From Bacteroidales bacterium (GTDB lineage Bacteria > Bacteroidota > Bacteroidia > Bacteroidales > Paludibacteraceae): 20,220 nt of DNA. The position numbers and the translations under genes are program-made. Below, in pieces: positions 6,338 through 16,000 of the stretch. How positions within the stretch are numbered: position 1 is the stretch's first letter; each line of letters opens with the position of its first letter. The stretch lies in contig CAAGFD010000130.1 in assembly GCA_900769035.1 (NCBI GenBank), positions 1 through 20,220 on the forward strand. Reading direction: 5' to 3'. The notes beneath the pieces were generated by a model, which made no database searches, had not been told where the DNA came from, and worked only from the letters and a program-made list of their open reading frames with translations.

Positions 6338-8029
6338 TTAGATATCACGTCTGCTTGAAGAGATACCGGCAGGAGCAGGTAAAACGTTAGCAGGTTTGAT
6401 AACTTCTGAGCCTTGTACAAGTGTCTTTTTGTCGGCATTGTAAACCTCACGAGTAGATGCAGAGTTTATTGCACCGTGAATAAATACAACAACCTCCATA
6501 TTGTTTACATCTGTAGCGAAGTTACCATCACCGAATGTAGCCGGGATTTCACCGCCAAGATTAGCAGAGAAAGCACCACCTTCACCGATAACGAGTTCTT
6601 CACCATTAGAAGGAGTAAGGAATAATACAGGAGCATTATTGTGTGAGTAGTTGTTGCCACCGCTGGATTGTTTAGCAATGATACCGCTTTGAATTAAGAT
6701 AGCAGTAACGCGAGCGGCAGTTTGCTCTGTAGCACCGGTTACATTAACGATAACAGAATCTGCATCAAGAGAAACTGTGAAGTCTAAAGAAGCTTTAGCT
6801 GCAGTAGCATAGCAACCGAGAAGGTTGATAGCAGTAGCTGAAAATGGGCTCCAAACAAGGCCTTGACCTGCAACGGAAGTACGGTTGATACACATCATAG
6901 GAGCAGAGTTAACGCCGAAAGCAGCAGCGATATCTTTACTTTCTTGAAGTGTGAAATCATCTGGATAATAACCGGCGTGGTGGGCAACCCATGCGAAATA
7001 TTCAGGGTGACCTGTAGCCTCAATAGCTGATTTAAGGTTAGCGGCACCACCTGGGCAGTAACCACAAGCTTGACCTGTAAATTGTTCTATAAGAACGCGA
7101 TTTCTAACTTTATCGGCAGAAGTAATCTCGCAAGAACCGGAAACTGTATTATTGTTAGAAACTTCGTCTGTAACACCATCTTCAGTAGCTGAAATAGATA
7201 TTTTAGCAGAAGCTGAGCCTGAAGGGATTGTAAAAGGAGCTTCTACATAATATGATTGACCATTCATAAGAGAGTCGATAGTAACCTCAACGTTTTGAGA
7301 ACCGAAAGTGCAAACGGCTTTTACGTTATGAGCAGTTTTCACACCATTATTACGTACTTCGAAAGAGAGAGGCATATTCCAACCTTCGAGAGCAGCAGTA
7401 AACATATTCTCAACGTTTTCTATAACAAGGTCGTGTTGCACTGCAGTAGAATAGTCGCCACCACGCATAATTGCTTGCATAGCCCATTTACCTGTAGCAC
7501 CTACAACTTCTTTAAAAGTGGCCCAAGATCCATTGAAGAGCATCATTTCGCCTGCCAAATTTCTTGAAGTACTTTCGTATCCAAGGAGGTAACCGGAACC
7601 GGTAATAGTGTAACCGATATAAATATCTTCACCGGTTAGTGTGAAAGGCTCATCAAACAATACGTATTGCCAACCGCCTTTTTTGTAAGTAAACTCTTTC
7701 TCCATTGTAGGATTTTCGTAATCGGTACCCAAGAAAATGCTACCTGATTTTGCTCCGTCGCGTACAAAGAAACGTACACCGATAATTTCGGTACCATTGT
7801 CAGCGAGGTTAGCTCCGGTAAGGAGAGAAGCTGCTGCATATTGATAATCAGAACCATCGTTAATACCGATGCAGTCTATACCTTCGGCAGTAGCGGTTTT
7901 TGAATTACCAAAAAGAGTGACACAAGTACCATCCACAGGTTTTACTTTGTTATTAGGAGGACATGCTGTAAAAAGAACTGTCACTACTACAAGAGCAGAG
8001 AAAAGTCCGAAAAATTTCTTTGTGTTCAT
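6338..8029 (-). CDS. Omp28-like outer-membrane lipoprotein with thioredoxin-type CxxC domain
   Basis: A 563-residue lipoprotein. A signal peptide ends in the lipobox FTAC, with lipidation expected on Cys23. Residues about 35-190 form a beta-rich region (WQYVLFDEPFTLTGEDIYIGY) resembling an adhesin-like jelly roll. Residues about 197-305 look like a CARDB/Ig-like domain. From about 308 comes the Omp28-type domain with VLIEQFTGQACGYCPGGAA, a thioredoxin-like fold with Cys322-Gly-Tyr-Cys325. Omp28 of Porphyromonas gingivalis is a surface lipoprotein of uncertain function. A redox role for the CxxC is possible but unproven, because the family is not shown to be an oxidoreductase. The gene has its own promoter (8079-8109) and terminator (6268-6303), so it is monocistronic despite lying just downstream of the TonB-receptor operon. 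Confidence 0.78.
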   Translation of the reverse strand: MNTKKFFGLFSALVVVTVLFTACPPNNKVKPVDGTCVTLFGNSKTATAEGIDCIGINDGSDYQYAAASLLTGANLADNGTEIIGVRFFVRDGAKSGSIFLGTDYENPTMEKEFTYKKGGWQYVLFDEPFTLTGEDIYIGYTITGSGYLLGYESTSRNLAGEMMLFNGSWATFKEVVGATGKWAMQAIMRGGDYSTAVQHDLVIENVENMFTAALEGWNMPLSFEVRNNGVKTAHNVKAVCTFGSQNVEVTIDSLMNGQSYYVEAPFTIPSGSASAKISISATEDGVTDEVSNNNTVSGSCEITSADKVRNRVLIEQFTGQACGYCPGGAANLKSAIEATGHPEYFAWVAHHAGYYPDDFTLQESKDIAAAFGVNSAPMMCINRTSVAGQGLVWSPFSATAINLLGCYATAAKASLDFTVSLDADSVIVNVTGATEQTAARVTAILIQSGIIAKQSSGGNNYSHNNAPVLFLTPSNGEELVIGEGGAFSANLGGEIPATFGDGNFATDVNNMEVVVFIHGAINSASTREVYNADKKTLVQGSEVIKPANVLPAPAGISSSRRDI

Positions 8030-8078
8030 AAATTAAATAATATTAGTTAGTGATTTTTTGTTATTCCTTTTCACACCG

Positions 8079-8109
8079 CAAAAATACTACTTTTTTTCTA
8101 ATGAACAAC
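8079..8109 (-). promoter_or_regulatory. Promoter of the Omp28-like gene
   Basis: Minus-strand GTTG (8106-8109), a 19-nt spacer, then TATTTTTG (8079-8086): a good match to the Bacteroidetes -33/-7 consensus. The predicted start is near 8073, giving a leader of about 43 nt. Confidence 0.6.
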
Positions 8110-8191
8110 GTTTCGAAATCAATTAATTAATTTTTTTTGAAACATTATTGTAACAATAAATTTTTTAACATTTAAAGGTGGGTATAAAACG

Positions 8192-8230
8192 AAAAATGGC
8201 ACACACATAATTAACATTACGCATGTGCCA
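8192..8230 (-). terminator. Intrinsic terminator of the TonB-receptor/beta-helix lipoprotein operon
   Basis: TGGCACA (8197-8203) pairs with TGTGCCA (8224-8230). On the minus strand five T residues follow (8192-8196). It lies 58 bp past the stop of the beta-helix lipoprotein gene and before the promoter of the Omp28-like gene, so the two units are transcribed separately. Confidence 0.75.
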
Positions 8231-8287
8231 CTGAATTAATTTAATTATCTATATAAACCTTTACTGATTTTGTATTCAGATGATATT

Positions 8288-9445
8288 TTATTTTACCCAA
8301 GCACCTTTCATCCATGTATTGAGTTTGAGTATATCATCATAAGATAATGACAATGAAGCATCTACAGTATTTCCATCTGCCACGAATGTATCGTTGGTAT
8401 AGATACCTTTTTCGCTTTTAACCTCTGCAGAGATGGTAGTATTTTTGATAGAAGAGATACCATCTACAAGGGCTTGTTCGGTTTCGGAACTTTCTACAGA
8501 GAGAGGGAGTCCTTTGCCACAAACTTTAACATTTGAGATAACTGCTTGAGTACCTCTACGAAGGCGAATACCTTGTTTTGAACCTCCGTTACCTACAAGA
8601 GTAGCGTTTGTAATTGTAGGATGAGATGTAGGAGTAGCTACATAATTGTTTTCGTTGTTATCGGCTTCGATAAGGCAATCGCAATCGTAACCGAGAGTTT
8701 CGCTGTTTTCTTGATAAGCTACAAGGTAATTAGCGCTACCGGACCAACCTTCGGTCCAGTCGAAAGAGTCGTCAGAGCAATTTTTAGAAACCATGTAAGA
8801 AACATTTACCGCTCCGCCGAACCATTCGAAACCGTCGTCAGAACCTTTATAAGCTTCGCAGTGGTCTACTTGAGTGCCACTACCTACTGCATAGAAAGTG
8901 ATACCATTAGCCTCGTGCTCTTCGTCGAAAGCATAACCTGTATACTCTACTCGTACATAACTTAGTCGACCGGAATTGTCGTTATCATCGGTACCGCCGT
9001 AAGGAGCGCCACCTATTTCACTGCTACCGGTACCACCTTCGGCATTAGTACGAGCATAACCACAAATATGGATACCGCCCCATGCTCCAGGTTCTTCCTT
9101 CTCGGATGTCATTACAATTGGAGCATCGGCGGTACCAACGGCGTTAATTTTGCCACCTTGCTTAACTAAAATATAATCTACTACATCGTCATATACGGAG
9201 ATAATAGTAACACCCTCTTCGATTTTCAATGTAATACCATCCGGAACGATATATTCACCGCTGAGGTAATAGGTATTACCTTTACTGAGAGTGACGTCGC
9301 TTGTCAATGTACCGGTGAGTGTAGAGCCGTTTTGCATTTTATTATCATCACCCGGCTTGTTTCCGTCACAAGCTACCATAGCACATGTAAGAATTGCTAC
9401 AATTCCACAAAAAATAAAGTTTTTAATCATACGTTTCATTTTCAA
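8288..9445 (-). CDS. Beta-helix-type outer-membrane lipoprotein paired with a TonB-dependent receptor
   Basis: A 385-residue lipoprotein with a signal peptide and lipobox (MVAC, Cys26). The mature part begins with TLTGTLTSDVTLSKGNTYYLSGEYIVPDG, then short repeating beta turns (LKIEEGVTI, KINAVGTADAPIVMTS). This pattern is typical of right-handed parallel beta-helices. A conserved-looking acidic, aromatic core follows, with SDDGFEWFGGAVN and SDDSFDWTEGWSG, which may bind metal or ligand. I recognise these motifs from Bacteroidetes surface proteins but know no assigned function. The gene starts 21 bp after the TonB-receptor stop and shares its transcript. It occupies the position a SusD-like lipoprotein would take but is not SusD, which is helical. 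The start is ambiguous among Met1, Met3 and Met6. Confidence 0.7.
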   Translation of the reverse strand: MKMKRMIKNFIFCGIVAILTCAMVACDGNKPGDDNKMQNGSTLTGTLTSDVTLSKGNTYYLSGEYIVPDGITLKIEEGVTIISVYDDVVDYILVKQGGKINAVGTADAPIVMTSEKEEPGAWGGIHICGYARTNAEGGTGSSEIGGAPYGGTDDNDNSGRLSYVRVEYTGYAFDEEHEANGITFYAVGSGTQVDHCEAYKGSDDGFEWFGGAVNVSYMVSKNCSDDSFDWTEGWSGSANYLVAYQENSETLGYDCDCLIEADNNENNYVATPTSHPTITNATLVGNGGSKQGIRLRRGTQAVISNVKVCGKGLPLSVESSETEQALVDGISSIKNTTISAEVKSEKGIYTNDTFVADGNTVDASLSLSYDDILKLNTWMKGAWVK

Positions 9446-9466
9446 AATAATTTAAATAGATTAGTA

Positions 9467-12166
9467 TTATAATTTATAAGTAAAACCAATTTCCATTACC
9501 ATACCGTTAGGGTATTTTCCTACAATCATAGAGCTGTTTTGCGTAGGGATTTGCTGTTTGTAAATATCAGAGCTATTCAGTATGTTGTCCATTTTGAGTT
9601 TTACATCGAAATGGTCGGTTATCGGAGCCACGACATTCAGATTGAGGGTATGCAGAGGCATTTGTATTACGTCTCCGAGTCCGGAAACGCCTACGGCATG
9701 AATTCTACTACCTTGCAAATTATAGAGTAAAGAGATATTTATACGACGTTCTTCGGCAATACGAGGGCAAAAAGTAATATCGGCGTTAGCCAAGATAGGA
9801 GAAGCCCCTTGCAGTTGACGCTCTTTATTGGTATAGGCACCTGCTATAGGCAATTTCACGTCAGTATACATATAGGATATATTTGCGGAGAAACGGCACC
9901 AATCGGTGATATTGACTTTGCCCTCCACCTCGATACCGGCAGCGATACCATGGTTTGCATTTCGGAAGCTATGCATAGTAGCTCCGCCTTGTAGCTCTTG
10001 TACGCGTTCGATAGGGTTGTCGAGGTACTTGAAATATGCTGTAGCAGCGAACATATTGTCGCCTTTAAAGAATTCGTATTTCAAGTCCACATTATAGTTG
10101 TATCCGTTTTGTAGTTCGGCATTACCACGGATTTGCGCGGCACCATACGCCTCTTGGTAGAGGAAAGGAGCCATCTCCACGAATAGTGGACGGGTAACAG
10201 TGCGTGAAGCAGCCAAACGAATGGAATTCTCTTCATTTACAGAGAATTTCACGTTAAGTGCCGGGAAGAAATCGTGATTATGCATAAATCTGTTCTTACT
10301 GTACTTCGTGCCACCATCAGAGGCATAATACACCCATTGTCTGCTATATTCGTAACGCACTCCGAGGTAGATATTAACGAAATCGGCAGGTGAGAGATTT
10401 GCATTGACAAAAGCGGCTGCGAGTTCCGATCCGGCACGGTACGAATCTTTCGGTTGCATCTTGCGCTCCACAACGATAGAGCCGTTTTCGATATTCTCTT
10501 GATTAAGATAATCGCTTGTATTGTACGGGTCTTCTATAGTCGGATTTATGCCGTTGATATTATAGTAAAATCGGATGCCGGTATAATCGCGGTTTTTATC
10601 TTTGTAAGCCCCGCCGAAATTGATATTATATTTTTCGGAGAAATTATGTGTAGCCGAAATCTGAGCCACCCATTCGTCCTCTTTGAGCGAACCGAAATAC
10701 CTCATCGTTTCCTGTCTGTTGAGTTTAAAGAGCGAGAGGTTGCCATCAATATTTTCAAACATCACTTGGCGACGGTCCGGCTCGTCACTTGTTGAGAGAC
10801 CGTAACTACCTGCCCAATTAAGGCTCCATTTGCCAAAGATGTGCTTACCACAAAGTTGATTATTGAGCAGTGAATAGATGTGCATTGTATTGTTGCTACC
10901 GATAAGGTCATGCTCTTCGGAATCGACACCGGAGCGCAACTGATAGCTGTTTTCCGCATCACGCACATAGAAGAGTGTATACCCTATATAATCGTCTTTT
11001 CGAAAAAGGAGACCGATATTAAAGAGAGCCGCCGTTTGCAAGTTGGATTCATACTTGCTATAATTAAAGTTATTCTGAATATTACCGGTTGCCTCAAGGG
11101 TTTTTTCGTAAGCATTCTTCGAGATATCAGTAGAATTAGAGATATTTGCAGCGGCGAGAATGTTTAGCGAGCAGGAGGTAAACCTCAAATTTTTGCCTCC
11201 TGCAACGTTAACACTGAAATTAGGGATCGGAGTATATTGTTTTGTATCAAAGTCGGACGGGAAAATATTATTGTGTTTGACGTATTCATCGTACTCAATA
11301 AGAGGCAAAGAGAGGGCAACAGGGTCAACTTTCGGGGAAGTAAACAGCGTGCCGAAATTATTCATTGAGTAGAATTTACTGCCGAAGATGTTGATATTTG
11401 CACCCAAAGAAGCAGAGACGTTGAAGAAGTCGTTCACCACATTATCCTTTGTAGATATATTGATATGGGCACCGCTATAGTCGGCGAAAGATGAAGCATC
11501 GTAAACCTTTGTTACCGTGATATTCTGCACGGTAGAAGCCGGGAAAAGGTCGAGCGGGATGAGTTTGTTATCCGGGTTAGGAGAAGCGATAGGCAAGCCG
11601 TTCAAGGCAGTGGCATTATATCTGTCGCCAAGACCGCGTACCACCACGGCACCGGAAGAAGCAATAGATATGCCCGACAATTTTTTAACACCATCTTGTA
11701 CGCTACTAACGCCCTTGATGCTAAACTCTTTAAAGCCTATATTCTCTATTGCAAGGGCTGCATTTTTTCGTTCTAAAAGCAGGTTGTGCTCCGACTCCAT
11801 ATTCTTTTTTACAACAACAGCCACCTCATCGAGAGTAGTGAACTCTTGTTGAAGTTGGATATCGAGCGAACCGGCAAGTGGCACATCAACTCTGTTTTCA
11901 GAAGTGATATACCCTACATATTGAATTACGAGGATATAATTACCTTTGTCGAGATTGATTTGAAAATTTCCGTCGATATCGGTAATGACGCCCTTTTGAG
12001 AATCTTTTACATAAACGGAAGCGCCGATAAGAGGCTCTCCGGTAGCGGCATCGGTGATGTTGCCCGATACAATTTCCGCAGTAGCAACGAAGCGAACGAG
12101 TAGTAAGAATAATAATAAAATAAGTGATTTACATTTCATGTTAGCAAGTATTATTTTCGAGTGCAA
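9467..12166 (-). CDS. TonB-dependent outer-membrane receptor with carboxypeptidase-regulatory-like N-domain
   Basis: An outer-membrane active transporter of 899 residues if started at 12166. The true start is more likely the second Met (ATG 12137-12139), giving 890 residues and a compact signal peptide (KCKSLILLLFLLLV...ATA), because the -7 box at 12164-12171 overlaps the longer start. In the 899-residue numbering, residues 31-120 are a CarboxypepD_reg-like domain (GEPLIGASVYVKD, GVITDIDGNFQI). Residues about 140-240 are the plug with VVVRGLGDRYNATALNGLPI and DNKLIPLDLFP. The remainder is a 22-strand-type barrel ending in the aromatic/Leu terminus GFTYKL. No SusD partner is present; the next gene is a beta-helix lipoprotein. 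The substrate is unknown. Placement in a non-siderophore, non-classical SusC branch is inference. Confidence 0.88.
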   Translation of the reverse strand: MHSKIILANMKCKSLILLLFLLLVRFVATAEIVSGNITDAATGEPLIGASVYVKDSQKGVITDIDGNFQINLDKGNYILVIQYVGYITSENRVDVPLAGSLDIQLQQEFTTLDEVAVVVKKNMESEHNLLLERKNAALAIENIGFKEFSIKGVSSVQDGVKKLSGISIASSGAVVVRGLGDRYNATALNGLPIASPNPDNKLIPLDLFPASTVQNITVTKVYDASSFADYSGAHINISTKDNVVNDFFNVSASLGANINIFGSKFYSMNNFGTLFTSPKVDPVALSLPLIEYDEYVKHNNIFPSDFDTKQYTPIPNFSVNVAGGKNLRFTSCSLNILAAANISNSTDISKNAYEKTLEATGNIQNNFNYSKYESNLQTAALFNIGLLFRKDDYIGYTLFYVRDAENSYQLRSGVDSEEHDLIGSNNTMHIYSLLNNQLCGKHIFGKWSLNWAGSYGLSTSDEPDRRQVMFENIDGNLSLFKLNRQETMRYFGSLKEDEWVAQISATHNFSEKYNINFGGAYKDKNRDYTGIRFYYNINGINPTIEDPYNTSDYLNQENIENGSIVVERKMQPKDSYRAGSELAAAFVNANLSPADFVNIYLGVRYEYSRQWVYYASDGGTKYSKNRFMHNHDFFPALNVKFSVNEENSIRLAASRTVTRPLFVEMAPFLYQEAYGAAQIRGNAELQNGYNYNVDLKYEFFKGDNMFAATAYFKYLDNPIERVQELQGGATMHSFRNANHGIAAGIEVEGKVNITDWCRFSANISYMYTDVKLPIAGAYTNKERQLQGASPILANADITFCPRIAEERRINISLLYNLQGSRIHAVGVSGLGDVIQMPLHTLNLNVVAPITDHFDVKLKMDNILNSSDIYKQQIPTQNSSMIVGKYPNGMVMEIGFTYKL

Positions 12167-12171
12167 AGGTA
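12164..12171 (-). promoter_or_regulatory. -7 box of the TonB-receptor operon, decides the start codon
   Basis: Minus-strand TACCTTTG matches TAnnTTTG. Transcription should begin near 12157, downstream of the first possible ATG (12166). Translation therefore probably starts at the ATG at 12139, with a leader of about 18 nt. No TTG at ideal -33 spacing is visible. Confidence 0.5.
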
Positions 12172-12213
12172 GCGGGGTAATATTACAAACCCTTTACAAT
12201 TAGAAAACAATAC

Positions 12214-12251
12214 AAAAAAACTTCAACTATGCTCACGCACAATTGAAGTTT
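12214..12251 (-). terminator. Intrinsic terminator of the cargo/tail-protein operon
   Basis: AAACTTCAA (12218-12226) pairs perfectly with TTGAAGTTT (12243-12251). In minus-strand RNA an inner UGUGC/GCAUA helix with one G-U pair closes a GUGA (GNRA-type) tetraloop. A run of seven U residues lies at the 3' edge (12214-12220). It follows the tail-protein stop codon by about 30 bp and precedes the TonB-receptor promoter. Confidence 0.85.
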
Positions 12252-12282
12252 ATCAAAATGTGAATTACTCTATTAAAAATAA

Positions 12283-13053
12283 TTATTTTCGGAATTTGAA
12301 ATATGCAATAACCAGAGAGAGCAGACACATCACGAGCAGTGGGGTTTCGTCTCCGAGAGGCACCCAAACCTCTTCCCACTCACCGGTACCATCGCCCGGG
12401 CGGTAATCGAGATAGAAGCCGTCGCCGCTGTCGCAATAGCCGTCGCCATCAGTGTCGACATGGGTGTGTGCTCCGGTAAAAGTAGCTGCGCTAAGGGCAC
12501 TAATAGGGGCTCCTATTTCTACCATTGTGGAGGTATAAGCACGATTGACGCCTGTAAATGCCCCGCTATTAGTGGCTTGAGGTGCATAAAACATCTGCCC
12601 TACACCAACGGAATTAATCCTTGCACTTCCGCCGGATACCGGAGCTAAGGAAGAATAATTATCTCCCGAAGAAGAGCTACCGGAGGTGTGTCCGTAAGAA
12701 AAACTATTATCTGCTATCATTACACCTGTATTCTGTACTGATTGAGTTTCAGATGTAGAGATATAACTACGAGAGTAGCCTGAAGAACGTTTCAAAGCCG
12801 GTGCACGGAAGGTAGTACTACCTGCATAGGCACCCTTTTCGGTACCGATAGCACCGCGACCTTGAAGTTGATTCATCATGTCTACATTTTCCTTTACTTG
12901 ATGTCTTGATCTTTTTGCTTTACTCTTACTAAAAGTAATCTGCTGTTCTTGTACGGCAGGTGCATCGCCGTTGAAATTGACAAAGAGTAAAGATACCACA
13001 ATTCCGCTCAACACGAGCATTATCAAAGAAAGAATTATATTATTATTTTTCAT
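12283..13053 (-). CDS. Envelope protein with VPLGD / transmembrane / basic C-terminal tail
   Basis: A 256-residue protein that I do not recognise. An N-terminal hydrophobic segment (6-25, IILSLIMLVLSGIVVSLLFV) acts as an anchor or uncleaved signal. A basic patch follows (SKSKAKRSRHQ, 42-52). Residues about 75-195 are Ser/Gly/Thr-rich and of low complexity. Then come DTDGDGYCD (200-208), a possible calcium-binding-like acidic turn, and a Gly/Asp/Glu/Trp linker (RPGDGTGEWEEVW). The C-terminus has three parts: VPLGD (231-235), a hydrophobic helix (about 238-251) and KFRK. This resembles sorting tails such as PEP-CTERM and other short CTERM signals, and the PIDGG-type tails seen in Bacteroidetes. 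The gene starts 4 bp after the large cargo gene and shares its transcript. A role in retaining or displaying that cargo at the surface is inference. Confidence 0.6.
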   Translation of the reverse strand: MKNNNIILSLIMLVLSGIVVSLLFVNFNGDAPAVQEQQITFSKSKAKRSRHQVKENVDMMNQLQGRGAIGTEKGAYAGSTTFRAPALKRSSGYSRSYISTSETQSVQNTGVMIADNSFSYGHTSGSSSSGDNYSSLAPVSGGSARINSVGVGQMFYAPQATNSGAFTGVNRAYTSTMVEIGAPISALSAATFTGAHTHVDTDGDGYCDSGDGFYLDYRPGDGTGEWEEVWVPLGDETPLLVMCLLSLVIAYFKFRK

Positions 13054-13057
13054 GATC

Positions 13058-16000
13058 TTACTTTATAATTACCTTATTGTTTGACACTGTATCTATTGTT
13101 CTCACTTCCATAACATATACTCCTACAGGGAGTTTAATACTGAATTTATTATCATTAATATTACGGCACTCTTTGATAAGGTGTCCGGCTACATCGTAGA
13201 TATTGATAGCGAGTATTTCGCTTTGAGAGTAACAGTGAACGCCCTCTATATCGTTAGTAATAATAACGTCGGAATCGTCCGTCATATTATCATCGGCAGT
13301 AATAATATTTGGTCTGTCTATATTCAGATAATAACGTACGGCATCAGATTCAAGTCCGCTGAAGTCGACGGTCATACCGGAATAAATTCTGCGGCTCTCA
13401 TCCGTCAATGCGTCATAGAGATAGACAGGACTGGTAAATTTCTCTGCGCCGGTAAAGGTAATTACTACATCTTTGACAGTAGTATCGATAATGCTTACAG
13501 AGAGTGGCACCATCTCTATAGTATGTACCATATTCACCATAAGAGGTTTGTTATCAACGCGGGTATAAACGCCGAACGGAGTAAGTTTGTCGTTAAACAA
13601 GAGCATATCGGCATCTTCTTGAGTATTGTATTCATTAACGCCGAATGCATCCTCTTGTATGGTAGCAATGCTACGGTATTCATCGTTTTGAGCAATAATA
13701 GTAAGCTTTTGATAATCGTTAGCCGGAGCATGTGCAGGGGCAGGAGATTTACTTATTGTATTTGTATTCTCCACCATATCAGGGTTAAATGTGATATCCA
13801 AAGAGCGAGATGCATTTTTGGCATGTACGAAGAATGCACCGGCAGGTTGTATTTTGGATTCCGAAGTAACCGGTTCGGCATTCATCTCTCCATCTTTAAA
13901 AGTATAATAGAAGCCATCGATAATTCCAGGGTTTGCAGCCATGAGGGCGGAAACGGAGAGGTCGCCCATAAACGGATTAGTAACGAGGAACCAAGAGTCC
14001 GGCTCTACATTTTTGTAATTCAACGTCATATCCGGGGTTTCATATCTGCCGTCATAGATAAGTTTAAAGCAATCTTCACCACGAGTAATATCGGCTTTAC
14101 CAAATTTTTCCGGCACTTGATACTCTTCGCCGGTAGCCTTACGTATTGCGTAGAAGTAATATGTATTATCTTTCTTAGGCAGCTGTATAAACTCTTGTAC
14201 TGCTGTATCCACTGCTTGTACAGCAACAGCGGTATTTACGTACTCTTCGCTGAGAGAGTTGGAAGGGTTACCCCATCCGGCTACAGCAGTACTTACCGAG
14301 TCGATAGTATTACCTTTGGTGTACGACCAGAAGGTAGTAGTAGAGTTATACACTTTTTGTTTTATCTTATTAGTGATACGGTTGTCGCATTGTGCACCGT
14401 TGAAGCGGAAATCGTTACCTTTAACGTCGCCAGCCTTAGGCATATAGAGGTCACCGGAGAACACTTTCTTCAACGGCAGACCAAAGAGGCTGTAAGCACC
14501 TTTTGTTACAGGCACATCCACAGAAGCGGAGTCGTATGTCAAGAATTGCTGACCGCTGATTTTTGCACCCCAAGGGAAGTATATAGAGCCACAAGTAGTA
14601 GGGCGGAAACCATATATATAATTAAGGTGATAGGTAGTACCCTCAACCTCAGCAAAACTTGTAGTATCGAAATAAACGAGGTCGGTACTTCCCACAGGGA
14701 GGATTACTTTAGTACCCTCTACAGGGATAAGGGCTGCATTACCAAGAGAGTCCACCCAGTTTTCATCGTTATGCCAAGTAGGGTTACCGGCTTTTGGAGA
14801 GTAGAATACCAAATCCGGCACTACATTAACTATAAAGCAACCGTAAGCGGTATCGAAAGGCTGTGTATTGTAGCGAGCGGAGAATTTGTAGTCGTAGCCC
14901 GGCACCATATTGATAGAATTATCATTACGAGTAAATTCTATTTCGTTTTCTTCTCTGATAGTACCACTGAATGTGTACACCACTTCGCCCACATGAGATT
15001 GAGCATCAGTATCATTAGTGCGGTAGAGGTACATATTTGTGCCAACTTCCGGTTTTCCCTTTACTTCGTTGATTTTGAGTACGAATTTATTGTTTTCTTT
15101 ATTAACTTTAGAATGTGCTATACGCACAATGGCAGGGGCACCCTGTATATCCTCCGGCATGCTGTTGATATCTTGTTTACCATAGCTGTATTTAACGTCG
15201 CTACGGAGACGGATACGCATCGGGTTCGGACAAACAGGTATTGTACTATCGTTGCAAGAGCCCTGAATAGGATAAACTATATATTGCACCGTAGTACCAT
15301 CACCCGGAAGGTTGGTAGTGATAGAGCTTCTACGGAGGGTAATATATTGCTCGTATTTCAATAAAATGTCGAGGTCGGCTTGAGTAAATGTGCCTTTAAC
15401 AGGCTGATTAACGCTTGCTTCCTCATTGAAATATTCGGCGCGGAAGTGCATAAAAGCTCTTGTAAGGTTGGCTTGAATAAATCTGTCATCTACGCCCACA
15501 ATCCAATCGCAAATAGGAGTAGCTGTTGCCACCTGACCTTTATTATTTGGGTCGTTGTAATATACTTGAGTAGAGAGTTCGTAGTCGCGCTCGCCGGAGA
15601 GGGTTTTAAAGCGGAGGTTTACGAGCTCTTGAGGCACGCCGTCGATAAGGAGCTGTTTACAGTTTTGCACTTTGGTTGTATACAGACCGCCGCAATCGGC
15701 ACGGAAAGTAGCATCGGCAGAAACGAGGCAAGAGTAAGTAGAATATTTCTTGAATTCGGCACTCTTATGCACGATGTAGAGCACAGGCACCGTATCTACA
15801 CCACCCGGACGGACCACCTGCTCTTGAAGCGAGAACACTTCACCGTCGAAAACAGGTCTATCTTCACGAAGTATGAACTCATTAATAGAGTTAAATCTAA
15901 GGGTATCATCAATTTCTCCCCAAGTTTTATTTTTTTTCACAACATAAGTACCGTACTTACCGGACGAATGTTCGTTAACATAGTTGAGATTAAGTATAGA

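Noticed and set aside
13181..15364. A 727-codon open frame on the plus strand, antisense to the giant cargo gene
   Set aside because: It is the mirror of a real coding frame. The product is rich in Ile, Tyr, His and Cys without domain structure, has no promoter, and the minus-strand gene has a signal peptide and T9SS domain.
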